From Atherix ibis (lineage: Eukaryota; Arthropoda; Insecta; Diptera; Athericidae): 64,000 nucleotides of DNA. The position numbers were made by a program, and so were the translations under genes. The notes beneath the pieces were generated by a model, which saw only the letters and a list, made by a program, of their open reading frames with translations, did not search any database and had not been told where the DNA came from. The stretch spans positions 5,231,811 to 5,295,810 of the forward strand of contig OY282605.1 of the NCBI GenBank assembly GCA_958298945.1. Direction: 5' to 3'. Of the stretch, positions 1-11,903 are shown piece by piece; within the stretch, counting starts at the first letter, position 1, and each line of letters starts with the position of its first letter.

Positions 1-154
1 CCCCATACTCTACAATGCTTATACATCCCATATTTCCAAATCTAACGTAAATGTCTCCTCATAACTTTTACTCTCAATGGTGAATTCTCTCCTTTAATGT
101 ACGAACCTTGATTGCTGTTCAATACCACAAGACTCTGCAATTCGATTCATAGTA

Positions 155-385
155 TACAAGCCTGAAAAGACTATAAATAAACAGATTATAGACTGCAAAG
201 TGCTTTTGCACAATACCCTACTGAAGCCAATATGGACTTACGGGCTACAAATCTGGATATCTATTAAACCTTCCACCTTCTGTCGTATAATATATTTGTC
301 AGTCAAAAACACTTTGCAAAATTGTCGATGCTCCTTTTTATGTTTGCAATAGTGTTATTCATCGTGACCTTAAATTGGGATGATA
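155..385 (+). mobile_element. Jockey-type LINE, 3' end fragment
   Basis: In one frame the text reads a LLKPIWTYGLQIW stretch, and after a frameshift KIVDAPFYV and VIHRDLKLG. These are the conserved blocks just C-terminal to the reverse transcriptase of Jockey-clade non-LTR retrotransposons (known family pattern). The same blocks recur in this window near 61.03-61.17 kb (+) and 63.07-63.17 kb (-). The fragment lacks the polymerase core and is frameshifted near position 310, so it is a dead piece. Its left edge is unclear. Confidence 0.7.
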
Positions 386-733
386 ATACGTGTATGCAGC
401 GGATTTCTATCGGCAAATTCATCGATGATATTACCCAATACCGCTAATTATTCGGCACTGGCTATTATCAGTGCAATTGGAACTTGCTGATGGGAAAACT
501 ATAGCGGTACTAGTGAAGAGCAGGAAAGTAAAGGAGCATTTTACTTTGATACGTAGGAGTTCAGAGTTTTGGCAAATATCGAGCGAAAAGGCAAGCTGGG
601 TTATGAATACATTAGCAGAGATCGTCGGGCTGAGACAGAGGCAACAGTTATCAGTTCGATGATAGTCTATGCAGCCTCTATTTTGATAGAACCTATGGCG
701 ACCGAAATGTATAAGCGTCAGGTGGTGTCTGTA
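386..733. other. unassigned spacer
   Basis: About 350 bases with somewhat higher GC than the surroundings. A 63-codon open stretch (471-662, +) resembles nothing I can name. It could be more LINE debris, but that is not supported. Confidence 0.4.
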
Positions 734-1617
734 TACGAGGTCTGTTCAAAAAGTATCACGAATTTTGTGTTTTTTTCAAAAATTATTTATTTATTCATGA
801 ATATCTCTTTTGTACCCTTCAAAGTAATCCCCACCAGATATTATACACTTATGCCAACGTCTTTTCCAATCCTCGAAGCACTTCAAAAAATCATTTTTTG
901 TGATCTTGTTCAGCTCCTCCTTTGATACCGTCTTTATCTCCTCAATCGTAGCATAGCGTCATCCTTTAATAGGGCTCTTCAGTTTCGGGAACAACAAAAA
1001 GTTACAGAGGGCCAGATCTAGGGAATACGGTGACTGCGGCATTATTAGTGTGTTGTTTTTAGCCAAAAATGGCAAAAGCCAATTTTTGTTCTTCCACAAA
1101 TCCGGGCGTTTCTGGCGGATTGGTTCGCGCAACCTCTGCATAACATGCAGGTAATATTTCTTATTGACCGTACTACCCTGTGGCAAGAACACATGATGCA
1201 TCATGCCACTGCAATCAGAGAAAACTATGAGCAAAACCTTCACATTCGACCGAACTTGGTTTTTTTTTTCGGTCTTGGCTCGTGCGGCAGCTTCCATTGG
1301 GATGATTGAGCTTTGGTTTCCACGTCATAAACCCATGATTCGTCACCAGCTATGACACTCTGGACCAAATTTGTGTCGTCGCGGATTGAGTCTAACAGCT
1401 CCAATGTTAATTGCGATGCTGTTTTTGGTCGAAATTGAGCAAAAGTCGAAGACGGGCAAAAACACGTGCAAGCAAAGCAGCTGTCAAAATTTACCAGAAT
1501 ATTCAAGATGGCCGAACTTATCGGTATAAGTGAAAGGTATAAGTACCAATATAACACCATAAAAAAATCGAAAATCAAATATACGTAACCCGCGGAAATT
1601 CAAAATTCGACCTTGTA
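734..1617 (-). mobile_element. mariner family A, copy 1 (internally deleted)
   Basis: The left end carries the terminal repeat CGAGGTCTGTTCAAAAAGT after a TA. The right end shows the same element's 5' leader (CCCGCGGAAATTCAAAATTCG) followed by a damaged repeat, CCTTGTA, in which the central part of the terminal repeat is deleted. Reading the minus strand, transposase pieces include AGDESW (first catalytic Asp), QSSQWKLPHE, VNKKYY, RQKRPDLW and FLLFPKLKSP. The N-terminal helix-turn-helix region is missing. The block holding the second catalytic Asp (HDN) is also deleted, between KNKNW and FLAKNN, and the third Asp reads as Asn (LCNFL). It is therefore a non-autonomous relic. Copies 2 and 3 are at 27.2-28.3 and 61.7-63.0 kb. 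Confidence 0.88.
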
Positions 1618-2289
1618 TCGTCAAAGCATACTTCGAGTCTCGAGAGTATTCTATTCTGTCTCGTGGGAAAGTGTTTTTGTTTTTTTAATTGAGCTTTTTT
1701 TAATCATCGACGATAGGAAAGCAATGAAATTCATTGGCTCACCGTAAGCAGGCAGGAAAGAATTCAGACAGTGGCGAGATGAAAGAGACATTAAGATTTA
1801 TCGATTAAAGAAAGATGGACGCATCATATTATTCCTGACAAAACTAAAATTAACGGAACAGGCCATGGAAAAGTAGACCAATAAATGGCACAATTTACGG
1901 CAGGTCATGGGTGCTTCAGAACATATCTGTATCGCTTTGAGGTGGAAGTTGATGTGATCTTCCACTGTTCATATTTTAGCGTAATCTTCCACTGTTCACG
2001 CTTTAGCGAAGGACGAAAGGAAGTGGAGAAAATAATCAGTGAACGATTGTTCCAGTACTTAAATAATAACATCACAGATATGGTGGAGTGCAAAAGTTTG
2101 TACACGCATCCTGTTTTTTGTACAGGATGCTTTTAATGTTCCAGGTTGATTTTGTTTGTCTGTCATTTTGGTTTAAATAATATATGGTAATGGGCATTTA
2201 ACAATAGTATAGAGCAATTACTAAAAATTAATTCTAAAGTATCTAACGCCATAACAACGTATTCAAATTATTAGAAAATTTTATTTTAA
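1618..2289. other. unassigned spacer
   Basis: No coding similarity seen. It contains one short direct repeat, TCTTCCACTGTTCA twice near 1960-2000. The open stretches on either strand look accidental. Confidence 0.4.
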
Positions 2290-2965
2290 TAATTGTTTAA
2301 TTGTGAATACGCGGAGAAAATTAAGTGACTTAATGCCGAGCAAGTCAACCATTCAGCGTGTAATGAATAATTTTGAAAATATAGATACACTGGGAGATAA
2401 AGCACAGATTGGGCTTTACAGCTCAGTAAACACGACCACCATTTTTGGCAAAAAATCATTTTAAGCGACGAAGCAAATTTTGACTTGACTGGCTTTATTA
2501 ATAAATAGAATAGCCGCTATTGGGGGTCTGAAAATCCTCGACTGATATACCAAAGACCGCTAAACCCTAATAGAGTAACTGTATGATGCGGTATTTGGGC
2601 CGGCGGTATTACAGTTACTGCTTCCCACTATCGGGACATGTTGGAAATCTTTATTCTTCCTGAATAGGATTAATTAGGCCTACAGAACATGTGGTATCAA
2701 CATAACGGTGCCGTATCATACACAGCTCGTGCTACAATGCAAATTTTGATAGAAATTTTTCCCGACCGAATAATATCAAAATGCAGTGTTATAGACAAAA
2801 AAAATGTGTACACTAATAAACCAAGCTCAACCTCGATGCTTAAGGACAACATTCGACAAAAAGTTGCCGAAATAACACCAGAATTCTGCGAAAACTTTAT
2901 GAAAAGTATGCTAAAAAAGCTCGTGCCAGAGGTAAGCATTTGATTAACGTCATATTTCATAATTA
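2290..2965 (+). mobile_element. DD41D-type mariner remnant
   Basis: Fragmentary plus-strand transposase. Blocks in order are STIQRVMNNFE (DNA-binding region), KKSF followed by SDEANFDLTGF-like text across a frame change, YWGSENPRLIYQ, CGIWAGGI, WYQHNGAVSYTARAT and IRQKVAEITPEFCENFMK, ending in a HLINVIFHN-like C terminus. The order matches the better copy at 36.9-38.1 kb. Asp of the usual QQDGA motif reads as Asn (QHNGA) and the third catalytic block is deleted. Terminal repeats were not found, so both edges are approximate. Confidence 0.65.
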
Positions 2966-3430
2966 ATCTTAAAGACGATATAATCAAATAATAGAATAAA
3001 AATTATAAAACTTTATTTCAATTTAAAAATTGTTAAAAAAAAACTTCGACCTGAAACTATTGTCTAAAACGCACTCTGTACTTGACGGTGGTCCCATAGT
3101 GAAGAACCGAGAAGTAGGTTTTAGTTAGTAAAGATTCCACACAAATCGGTATTTGTACAGTGTCTTTCAAAGATTTCCCTGCATCCATGTAAAAAAAAGA
3201 AAAATATCTTTAAAGAAAAAATCGTATCTATAGAAAACTTATTTTTAACTTCAAATAAAATATGTACTATTACGAAAAAATTACCACTTTATAATAATTA
3301 GAATTTTCCGAAAGAGTTTGATTGATTTTGATAAATTTTATTAAGGTTGCCAATTTATTACCATGAAAATAAAATTCTTTTTTTTTTAAATACCAAATTA
3401 TACTGATAATTGCTGAACTCTTAATTCATA
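2966..3430. other. AT-rich spacer
   Basis: Homopolymer-rich AT sequence with no recognisable gene or element. Confidence 0.5.
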
Positions 3431-3455
3431 TACAGTGGTACCTCGGCATACGAGT

Positions 3456-4455
3456 TTAATTCGTTCCGCAACCTTGTTCGTATTTCAGTTCCTGGGTGTG
3501 CTCCTCGGCGAGCTCGTTCACGTCTCTCTTATCCACCTCCAGACCCATGAATTTCCCCAGAGACACAATCTCCTCCTCTACTGACACACCGGGTTCGAAT
3601 TCTTCGAAGGTTCTTTCGGCTACAGCTTCAGGCAACAGCTTCTTCCAGGCAGAGATCAAGGTCCTCATTGTAACACCCAGCCACGCCTGATCAGTAACTC
3701 TGAGGCAAATCACGATATTAAAGTGGTCCTTCCAGAACTCTTGAAGGGTGAGGTTTGTGTTCTCCGTCACCTCAAAGCAGCGCCGAAACCGATGCTTGAT
3801 GTATAGCTTCTTAAAATTAGAAATCATCTGCCGATCCATGGGCTGCAGGATAGGACTGGTGTTGGGTGCTAGGTAGAGAACCTTTATAAACTTGAACTCT
3901 TCGAGGATGTCATCTTCGAGGTTCGGTGGATGAGCACGAGCATTGTCGAGGACGAGAAGGGCTTGCACGGGTAGGTTGTTTTCCTGTAGATATTTCTTAA
4001 CAGAAGGGCCAAAAAACGGGCTTACCCACTCCACAAAAAACTGCCTGGTGGCCCATGCCTTTGGGTTTGCCCTTCACATAACTTGCAGTTTTTCTTTTAA
4101 TATCTTATGTGACTTAAATGCTCTGGGGTCTTGCAGTCGCCACTCGCATTGGCGCACAGTGCTATAGTTAATTTATCTTTCATAGGTTTGTGGCCTGGCA
4201 TCGTCTTCTCCTCTGCCATTATATAAGTCCTATTCGGCATCATTTTCCAGAAAAGCCCTGTCTCGTCGCAGTTGAAGACTTGCGCGGGGATATATCCTTT
4301 GGCTTTTATCAGTTCGGAAAACTTTTTAAGGTAATCCTCAGCTGCCTTCACATCCGAACTTGTTGCCTAACCATGCCTGACGACGGAGTGAATGTCAGTC
4401 CTTTTCTTAAAGTTCTCAAACCAGCCCCGGCTGTCTTTAAACGAGTCTTCTGATG
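3456..4455 (-). pseudogene. Tigger (DDE_1 / jerky-like) transposase remnant
   Basis: Read on the minus strand the order is: EDSFKDSRGWFENFKKR (end of the CENP-B-type DNA-binding region), an in-frame stop after SVVRHG, then KAKGYIPAQVFNCDETGLFWK with the first catalytic Asp, then a frameshift near 4095. After that come ALLVLDNARAH (second Asp) and APNTSPILQPMDRQMISNFKK (third Asp, 36 residues after the second), then the conserved LTLQEFWKDHFN and AWKKLLPEA text. These are the hallmarks of Tigger/jerky transposases, which cut and paste DNA at TA sites in the nucleus. The helix-turn-helix half is missing and the frame is broken at least twice, so no activity is expected. Confidence 0.9.
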
Positions 4456-4554
4456 CCTCGCCTGTTGAAGTGTGCGGGGTTTACTTCAGAAAATCTCCGT
4501 AGATCGCTCGTGACTTCTCGCAAATGATGCTCTGCGTCAAGGTATCTTCTGATC

Positions 4555-4788
4555 GCGGCCGGGGAGATTCACGCGCGGTTCGTGTGTGACCGTGTGTATG
4601 TGATCGTGGCCGACCCGCTAAGCCGATTGTTTTTATCTCAAATTTTGCTCGTATTTGAAAGCAAAAAATCGCGGCCGGGGAAAGCATGACGCGCGGTTCA
4701 TGTGTGACCGTGTGTATGTGATCGTGGCCGACCCGCTAAGCCGATTGTTTTTATCTCAAATTTTGCTCGTATTTGAAAGCAAAAAATC
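4555..4788. repeat. two-copy tandem duplication inside the Tigger element
   Basis: Copy 1 is 4555-4670 and copy 2 is 4671-4788. Both begin GCGGCCGGGG and end GAAAGCAAAAAATC. They differ mainly in a short stretch after the first ten bases. The unit includes the subterminal CTCGTATTT motif, so the duplication adds an extra copy of a possible transposase-binding site. GC is high compared with the flanks. Confidence 0.9.
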
Positions 4789-4840
4789 GCTCGCTCGACG
4801 ACTCGTATCTCAAAAAACTCGTACGTTGGGGCACTCGTAT

Positions 4841-5459
4841 GTATTGTAAATTTCTCTTAATTTCGGTTAAGTTGTTTCTAACCATTTCGGTGGGTGGCCT
4901 ACGTTTATTTATTAATATTGCAAAAATTGTTTGAAATATTTCTTTTCTTATATCTACAATAAGTTAAAGAATTTTCAAGAATAATCATTTCCATATAAAT
5001 GTATAAATATAATTTTTTAATGATTAAAAATGAACCGATATCGACATTTGTTTATGTACTTTTTTATTGATAGAAAATATCTTATATGAGATAAAATTAA
5101 AATCAATTTTAGGTCATAGAAAATTTTATTTAGAAAATAAAATTAAAAACTCTTAATTAAAAAATATTCTACTCTCAGGAAAAAAATACAAAATATTATA
5201 TAAGTAACATTTTAATAAAAGAAAATTACATTTATAAAAAAAAATAAGTTCATCCTTAAGATCAGAATGAAAATATTTTTTTCAAATCGTAAAAAATTTA
5301 TAAGATATTTGATCTTTTATCAAAGATTTACTCTAATTAAACTACCAATGACCACCATGCTTGTACCAACAAACAAAAAATAAAAAATAACTAAAATCCC
5401 TTCCACGTGCTGTATTACCTTTTACCAATTTCCACATATAAAATATGGAAAAAGAATTT
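4841..5459. other. AT-rich spacer
   Basis: Very AT-rich, many short A and T runs, no recognisable gene. Confidence 0.5.
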
Positions 5460-5735
5460 TTACTCTAATCCTACAAGTAAAACTGCAGATGGTGTAGTGG
5501 ATTTGTCCAACATTTGAGGCTTATCAGATTTAATCTTCCAGAGAACTGATTCTGCCTCCCAAGCTGTGAATATATGCCACCAAGAAATTCCTGACCAAAC
5601 CAAATCTGGACTGTGATGGAGGTCCAAACCATTAGACAATGACAGATATTCGATTTTTTGTAGTTTTCGAACATCATAAATCGGTAACCATAATTGGCGT
5701 CGTAGACTTTTGTGGTTGGACTTATCTGTCAACAA
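5460..5735 (-). CDS. unrecognised open stretch, possible exon
   Basis: A 91-codon open stretch with unusually protein-like composition for this AT-rich setting: Trp-rich, with segments such as RQLWLPIYDV, LVWSGISWW and TAWEAESVLW. I do not recognise the family. On the minus strand the upstream side ends in TTGTTGACAG, a plausible 3' splice acceptor, and CTTGTAGG near the distal end could be a donor. It could be one exon of a host gene, a piece of a retroelement, or chance. No start codon context or neighbouring exon supports a gene model. Confidence 0.22.
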   Translation of the reverse strand: MLTDKSNHKSLRRQLWLPIYDVRKLQKIEYLSLSNGLDLHHSPDLVWSGISWWHIFTAWEAESVLWKIKSDKPQMLDKSTTPSAVLLVGLE

Positions 5736-7384
5736 ATTTCGTCAAGTTTACGATTTCGCACTTCAAATGTTTGGACATCAAATCAAAGTCACCTGACTTA
5801 ATAACAACCTAACTGAACTCTATTAGTAACATTGCGATTAGCTACAAATGGTAATCAGAACCAAAGTGTTGACGATGTGTGCCATCAACTAGGCTAGAGT
5901 ATCGAAAACTTATCTGAAAATTCGTCATTTTATGTTCGACTCTTATCTAAATCGAGTTTCTTAATATTTTCGATAAATCTGACACGCATGATAATAGATA
6001 TCTCTGTCTTTTCATTATTCAAAAACCTTATTAATGCTCATATATTCATACATACACGTACCTGTGTAAGACTATTTCTCCATTCGAGTGACAAAATTGG
6101 AAATATTCACATCAGTACGAAGAGTCGTTGGCTCGTAAATGGCGTGTAATTCAATCTTTCAACAGATTAGAGCTAATCGTTTTTTTCAAATTTTTAAGAT
6201 ACTTTTCCCATTTTTTATTTATGTACTTTTTTCTTATAATACGACGATAGTGAAAAAAAATTGTTATTCACCTTCTTTGAATGTTATTTCGTCTTAAAAT
6301 TATGTTAAAAATGTCACTTATCTGCGTCACGTCATAGTTCAAATGCAGCAAAGTAGAACATATGCACAGCATAAGAAGTTTAGTGTTTAAAAAACACTTC
6401 TTTCAATAACGGATTATCAGCTCATATTACAAAAATTTAAAACAGTGAATTATCGTATTCTTTTGGAAAGAAATAGTTAATTTATCGCTACACGAGAACT
6501 TTGGTGCGAGTGGAAAAAATTGATTCACTTATCCTCGCAGTCAAGACTTGTACAGTTTGGGGATTTGAATATTTTCCAGTACCATCTGACCTCTGATTGA
6601 GACTAAAGGCCTTGTCATAATATTTTATCCCATCCAAAGATAGCATATTCTCATCGAAAAAAAAAGGTTGCAAAGCGATAACGCCACGATGGTATTAACG
6701 ATGTTAAGAAGGTCCGAGTGAATGTGAATAATCCGCTTAAAAAGCGACAGGTATTGGAAACAGATGTCTGATTAGTAGTGGTTCAGGTAAAATAGAATCG
6801 ACTGAATGGAGAGTCGGTCAGGAATCTATAATAACAGACTAAGTTGATGAGTCCGATAATTCCCTTTTAACGGACACAAACGAGCCCGAATCGATGACAT
6901 GCATTTTAGGCCACATATCATCACCGCTATCACTGCTATTATTACCAGCCGCCAACACTGATGGTGTGTCGGACGAATATGACGTCGCTTCCAAATTTCT
7001 AGCTTATGAGGATTTGTGTCAGCTGAGCTACTACTGGCATTGGGATTTTTTAGATGTTCCGAAATAATTTGAAGTCGGGTAATTGGCTTTATAAGTATAG
7101 AGCAGATATAAAGTAGAAAGATTTATGTTCAAAAAGTCATTTCGACGATTTAATGTGAATTTTCAAAATTATTATTGAAAACAACCGAAAAATTTTGACT
7201 AAATATTTAGGTTGAAATTGTTTTTATTTCCAGTACTAAAATTTAATTGTATAGCGCCATGAAAATTTAGGCCATCTGAATACAATTAAAGGGGATATCC
7301 GCATTCTCATGATTAGGATTCTATATCGAGACTAATGCGTACTAGACGAAAACGCTTACACCTCAAGACCACTACGTACTAGAC
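5736..7384. other. unassigned, mixed composition
   Basis: No transposon signature seen. A Ser/Asp-rich minus-strand stretch at 6839-7007 is listed separately. A 61-codon minus-strand ORF at 6488-6673 is not recognised. The rest is AT-rich. Confidence 0.4.
6839..7007 (-). CDS. Ser/Asp-rich open stretch, possible last exon
   Basis: Reading the minus strand from about 7007, a 50-codon stretch without stops contains NNSSDSGDDMWPK and ends SVKRELSDSST followed by TAG. Serine codons are varied (TCG, TCC, AGC, AGT, TCA), which is more typical of a real coding segment than of AT-rich noise. VKRE fits the consensus for sumoylation sites (psi-K-x-E). No convincing splice acceptor or partner exon was found, so this is a weak candidate for the C terminus of a regulatory protein. 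Confidence 0.18.
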
Positions 7385-9190
7385 GAATAATTTAACTGAA
7401 ACAAAAATTTTTACTGAAAAGTAGTTTTATTGAAAATTATTTTTAATGAAATTTATTTTTAACTGAAATTACTTTTACAGAAACCAAAACTTTACGGAAA
7501 AAAGTAATTTTACTGAAATTTATTTTTAATTGAAGGTTTTTACTGAAAATTAAGTTGACTGAAAATTTGTACGGAAAATAATTTTTACTAGTAATTATTT
7601 TTACTGAAAATGATTTTTACTGAAATTTAAGTTTAATGAAAATTATTTTAATTGAAAATTACTTTTATTGAAAATTATTTTTACTGATAATTATTTTTAC
7701 TGAAAATTACTGTTACTGAAAATTATTTTTTACTGAAAAGAACTTTTACTGTTATTAATTTTTGCCTGAAAATTACTTTTACACAAAATTATTTTTACTA
7801 ACATTAATTTTTACTGAAAATAATTTTTAGTGATAATTTATTTTACAGAAAATTATTTTAACTAAAAATATTTTTTACTGAAAATTACTTTTACTGAAAA
7901 TTATTTTTACAGAAAATTTATTTTTACTGAAACAAAATTGTTACAGAAAATCGTGTATTTTCTAAAAATTACGTGTAACTACAAATTTTACTGAAACAAA
8001 AATTTTACAGAAAAAAGTAATTTCATTGAAATTTATTTTTAACTACAAATTTTTACTGAAAATTACTTTTACTGAAATAAAAATTTTACGGAAAAAAGTA
8101 TATTAAATGAAAATTATTTTTACTGTTAATTATTTGTACTGATAATAATTTTTACTGAATAATATTTTTACTGAAATTTATTTTTAACGAAACAAACGTT
8201 TTACAGAAAAAGTATCTTTTCTGAAAATTATTTTTAACTGCAAATATTACTGAAACAAAAACTTTACGGAAAAAAGTATTTCTACTGAAAAGTATCTTTA
8301 CTGAAACAAAAATTTTACAGATAAAATACAATATATTTACTGAAAATTGTTTTTATTGAAAATAGTTTTTACTGAAAATTGTTTTTACTGAAAATTCTTT
8401 TTACTGAAAATTATTTTTTTGGGAAATAAATTTTACTGGTAATTATTTTTGCTGAAAATTAAGTATACAGAAAATTATTTTTAGTGAAAACTATTTTTAC
8501 TGCATTTTTTTTAACTGAAACGAAAGTTTTACCGAAAAAAAAATTTTTACTGAAAATTAATTTAACTGAAAATAATTTTTACAGAAACAAAAGTTTTAAA
8601 GAAAAAAGTGTAGTTACTGAAATTTATTTTTAACTACACATTATACTAAAATAAAAGTTTTACGGGAAAGTGTATATTTACTGAAAATTATATTTACTGA
8701 AAATTATTTTTACTGGTAATAATTTTTATTGAATAATAATTTTACTGAAAATTATTTGTTTTTAACCGAAAATTATTTTTACTGGTAATAATTTTTATTA
8801 AAAATTACTCTAACTGAAATTATTTTTACTGAAATTTACTGTTACTGAAAATTAATTTTACTGAAAATAATTTTTACTGAAAATTATTGGTACTGAAAAC
8901 TATTTTTGCTCCAAATTTTACTTTTAATGTAAATTATTGTTACTGAAGCAAATATTTGACGGCAAAAAGTATATTTACTGAAATTTTCTTTTTACTGAAA
9001 AAGATTTTTACTGATATTAATTTTTAACTGAAAATTACTTTTACTGAAAATAATTTTTACTAGTTATTATTTTTATTGAAAATAAATGTTACTGAAAATT
9101 ATTTTTTACTGAAGATTATTTTCATTGAAGATTATTTTCATTGAAAATTATTTTTACTGAAATTTTTTTGTACTGAAAATATCTTTGCAT
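7385..9190 (+). repeat. diverged tandem array, ACTGAAAATTATTTTT unit
   Basis: About 1.8 kb in which ACTGAAAATTATTTTT-like units of 13-20 bp follow each other with many substitutions and small indels. Variant units include ACTGAAACAAAAATTTTAC. No reading frame persists. The heavy divergence suggests an old array. It shares the ACTGAAA core with the arrays at 15.2-18.5 and 20.1-22.3 kb. Confidence 0.88.
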
Positions 9191-11903
9191 AAAAATTATA
9201 TGTATCTTTAGTTTGAAATGCTCTAAAAACTCGTCATCTGCTAGTTTTTCATGGGACAGCTTGAAAGGTATATGATAAAATGGGGTCTCCTCTACTTGAT
9301 AAAGGGAAATTAGTGCAAGTTTGATATTATTCCTTTTGATGATGCTCCGCTGGATATTATTTTCGAAAAAAGGAACCTCATCAATTAGAAATGGTCAGCA
9401 GCGGAGGTGTGATTTCTGTTATTTAATACACGTTATGGTACAACATCAGCCATAAATTTTTGCAGGTATAAGAAGATGTGAGAGATAAAGTGACAGATGT
9501 GCAACACCGTAAACACATCAGTCAGCAATAAATGGGATAGACGAGAGCTGACCATCACCATTATCAAATCATCACTGCCGCCCTCCATATCGTTTCAAAA
9601 TCGTATTATTTTCATTTTTTGAGGACCAAATAAAAAACTGTGTTAAGTGAATTTTTTTGCCCAGAAAAACAATAATTCTCGTGAATTTTTGTTACCGATT
9701 TGTTCTACAACTGACTTGATGACTGACTGCGTGTCTTCAAATCCACTTACCTAAATTCGTAGGCCCTGCACCATGCTGCGAATGACACAATGAACCAAGT
9801 TCTCTTCGACAGAGGAAAATACTTATGACAGATATGCTGCCATCCAATTCATGCAGATATATATCTGTACACAAGAGCACAGGTAGATATAGGTACTCTG
9901 AGTTTCTTGTTGGGATCGTACAGCCAACACCTACTCGTACTATTATGTAGATACCAACTACCAAGTGGTAGCAGAGAAGCAAATGCCGAGCACCAAATAC
10001 TTAGCACCCTGGGGCAAAGGCAAAGGGACTGTGCACCGATATCAGACATTGGGTACCTGGACCTAATCAGGATTCGATAATTAATGACTCTACTTCACCG
10101 AACAGTCATTTGTCTCAAGTTTCGAGTAGGCATTCTCTAGCCCCTAGCAGCCTCGGTACGGATTATGGCCTTGAAGAAGTGTTAATTATAGTCTTCCATT
10201 ATCGCGAACAGAGTCTCACACCTTTTATTCAACATCCTCGATAGAACGATTCTGTGCACAAAAGTGTGTGCGTGTGACCTTTTTTTTTTATCTTATGCCG
10301 ATTTCATTTCCGTTTTTTGTTTAGAACCGCTCATTATTCAAAACGAAATCTGGAGAGAAAAAAACTAAAATAATAATAAAGAGCAGATACGCAAAAAAAA
10401 AGGAAGCCCATAAGGGAGTCGACTAGGCAGTCTTAAAATGGAATCGACTTTTTCTTTCGGTAAAACTTCTCAGTCACTTAAGGTAAAAAAAGAAAACAAT
10501 CCATTTCCATTTCCCTTCCATATTTCTCCAGTAATTTTCTCAAAAATTCTAAAACTTACCATATACACAAGACCGACTGACTATATGAGAACACCTATAG
10601 TATCGAATAAATATTCTAATAATACATGAAAATAGGATAAAAAACAATGAGGTAAATAAAAGGAGATGAAAACATTACCAACCAGAAAGATGAAGAAGAA
10701 AACAGTACGAACCTCTTGAAATTTTTAGCTTCTTTATCCTGTGAATTTGTTTTTGTTGTCCTTTACTTTGGTTTGGCTTTTTTTACCCATCAACCTGTTC
10801 TAAAACGTCCGTTTCGGTTGGCCTTCAAAGTTTCTAAGATTGTTGTGATTTTTCGAACAATCACAATTTGATGCCTGCTACTAAATTAATTTGACCTTTT
10901 TGCGATGATAATCCCTGTGCGGTTGTTTTGATTAAGGTTTTACCAGCACATAATAGATGCTAAGTAGGTTTTTTTTCTTCCTCTCTTGCTGTTGGTAACA
11001 CTGTAAAACACTATGTTTGAAAACTGATGTTATAGTAAATCTTTGCCGATCCTATATTGGAATTAAGATGTACAAGTATTTATTAGATGCTAAATTAGAG
11101 ACTAAAAGCTAGGTGGTAAATACTGTTTAGCTGTTATTAAATAATATTTTTTTTTGACTTTTCTAAAATATTGCTTTTATCTCTACGAGTATAAACTTCG
11201 ATTAACCTTAAATTTTCATAGAATACCTTCAATTTTGTGTTGGGAAAACATGACCGAAAATTTATGAAAATTTAGTGAAATTGTAATTTTTAATTAGGAG
11301 GAAAAGAAGATTTTGCCGCAAAAAAAAATTTTAAGTAATAATAATAATAAATGAATTTTCCCATGAATATAATCTGAAATTTGCCAATATCAAAGGATGT
11401 ATTTTCAGAATAAATATTCTATAAAGAGGATTTTATTTAAGATACTTTTAAAGGGAATTAATTATATTATTAGTTAGCCTTTTAGTATTAATGCGCTTAT
11501 TTTGGTATGACAGTATTTATTATTTTTTTTGAAACCAATTTTTAATTAGGAATTTCTAATGTAGATTATTTTTTTTAATGAATTTTTTTTTTCTTCTGCA
11601 AAAAGGAAAACAATACTATAGAAAATTTTAAATATTTATTGAAAGTATCTTAAATAGAAAGAAAAAAATGTTCCAAAATTTATACGTTCGTGGATAATTC
11701 AAAATTGTTTCAATATTTTTAGAGGATCCTGTAGTAATTTTACTAATTCAGGTAAATCTTTTTGGTTATATCGGATTATTAAATTCATGTTTCGGAATGT
11801 ATAGTCTTTTCAGTTGACATTTTTTTCTAAAATAGATGTTGTTTTTTTTTAAAAAAAATTTGCTTAGAATAAAATTTACCTCAATATATGTTGTTTAATC
11901 ACT
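9191..11903. other. unassigned spacer
   Basis: No transposon signature recognised. The 9730-10080 part is of more balanced composition and, on the minus strand, ends in TTTAG/GTAAGTGG near 9750, a near-ideal 5' splice donor. The open frame before it (CRRELGSLCHSQHG and related) is not recognised. The remainder is AT-rich. Confidence 0.4.

Larger units (their letters stand above)
3431..4840 (-). mobile_element. Tigger/pogo-type DNA transposon
   Basis: The left terminus, directly after TA, reads CAGTGGTACCTCGGCATACG, a typical Tigger-type terminal repeat. The right terminus is a decayed inverted copy (ACTCGTACGTTGGGGCACT). Subterminal CTCGTATTT motifs recur at both ends. The element is about 1.4 kb, short for a family usually over 2 kb, because the N-terminal DNA-binding part of the transposase is gone. 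The inside holds transposase remnants on the minus strand (separate entry) and a 117-bp tandem duplication. Confidence 0.88.

Noticed and set aside
6836..6890. Hammerhead-ribozyme-like text (TTGATGAGTCCG ... CGGACACAAAC)
   Set aside because: Stem II pairs, but the first core base is changed, the GAAA core reads ACAAA and no proper stem III with a cleavage site follows; most likely coincidence.
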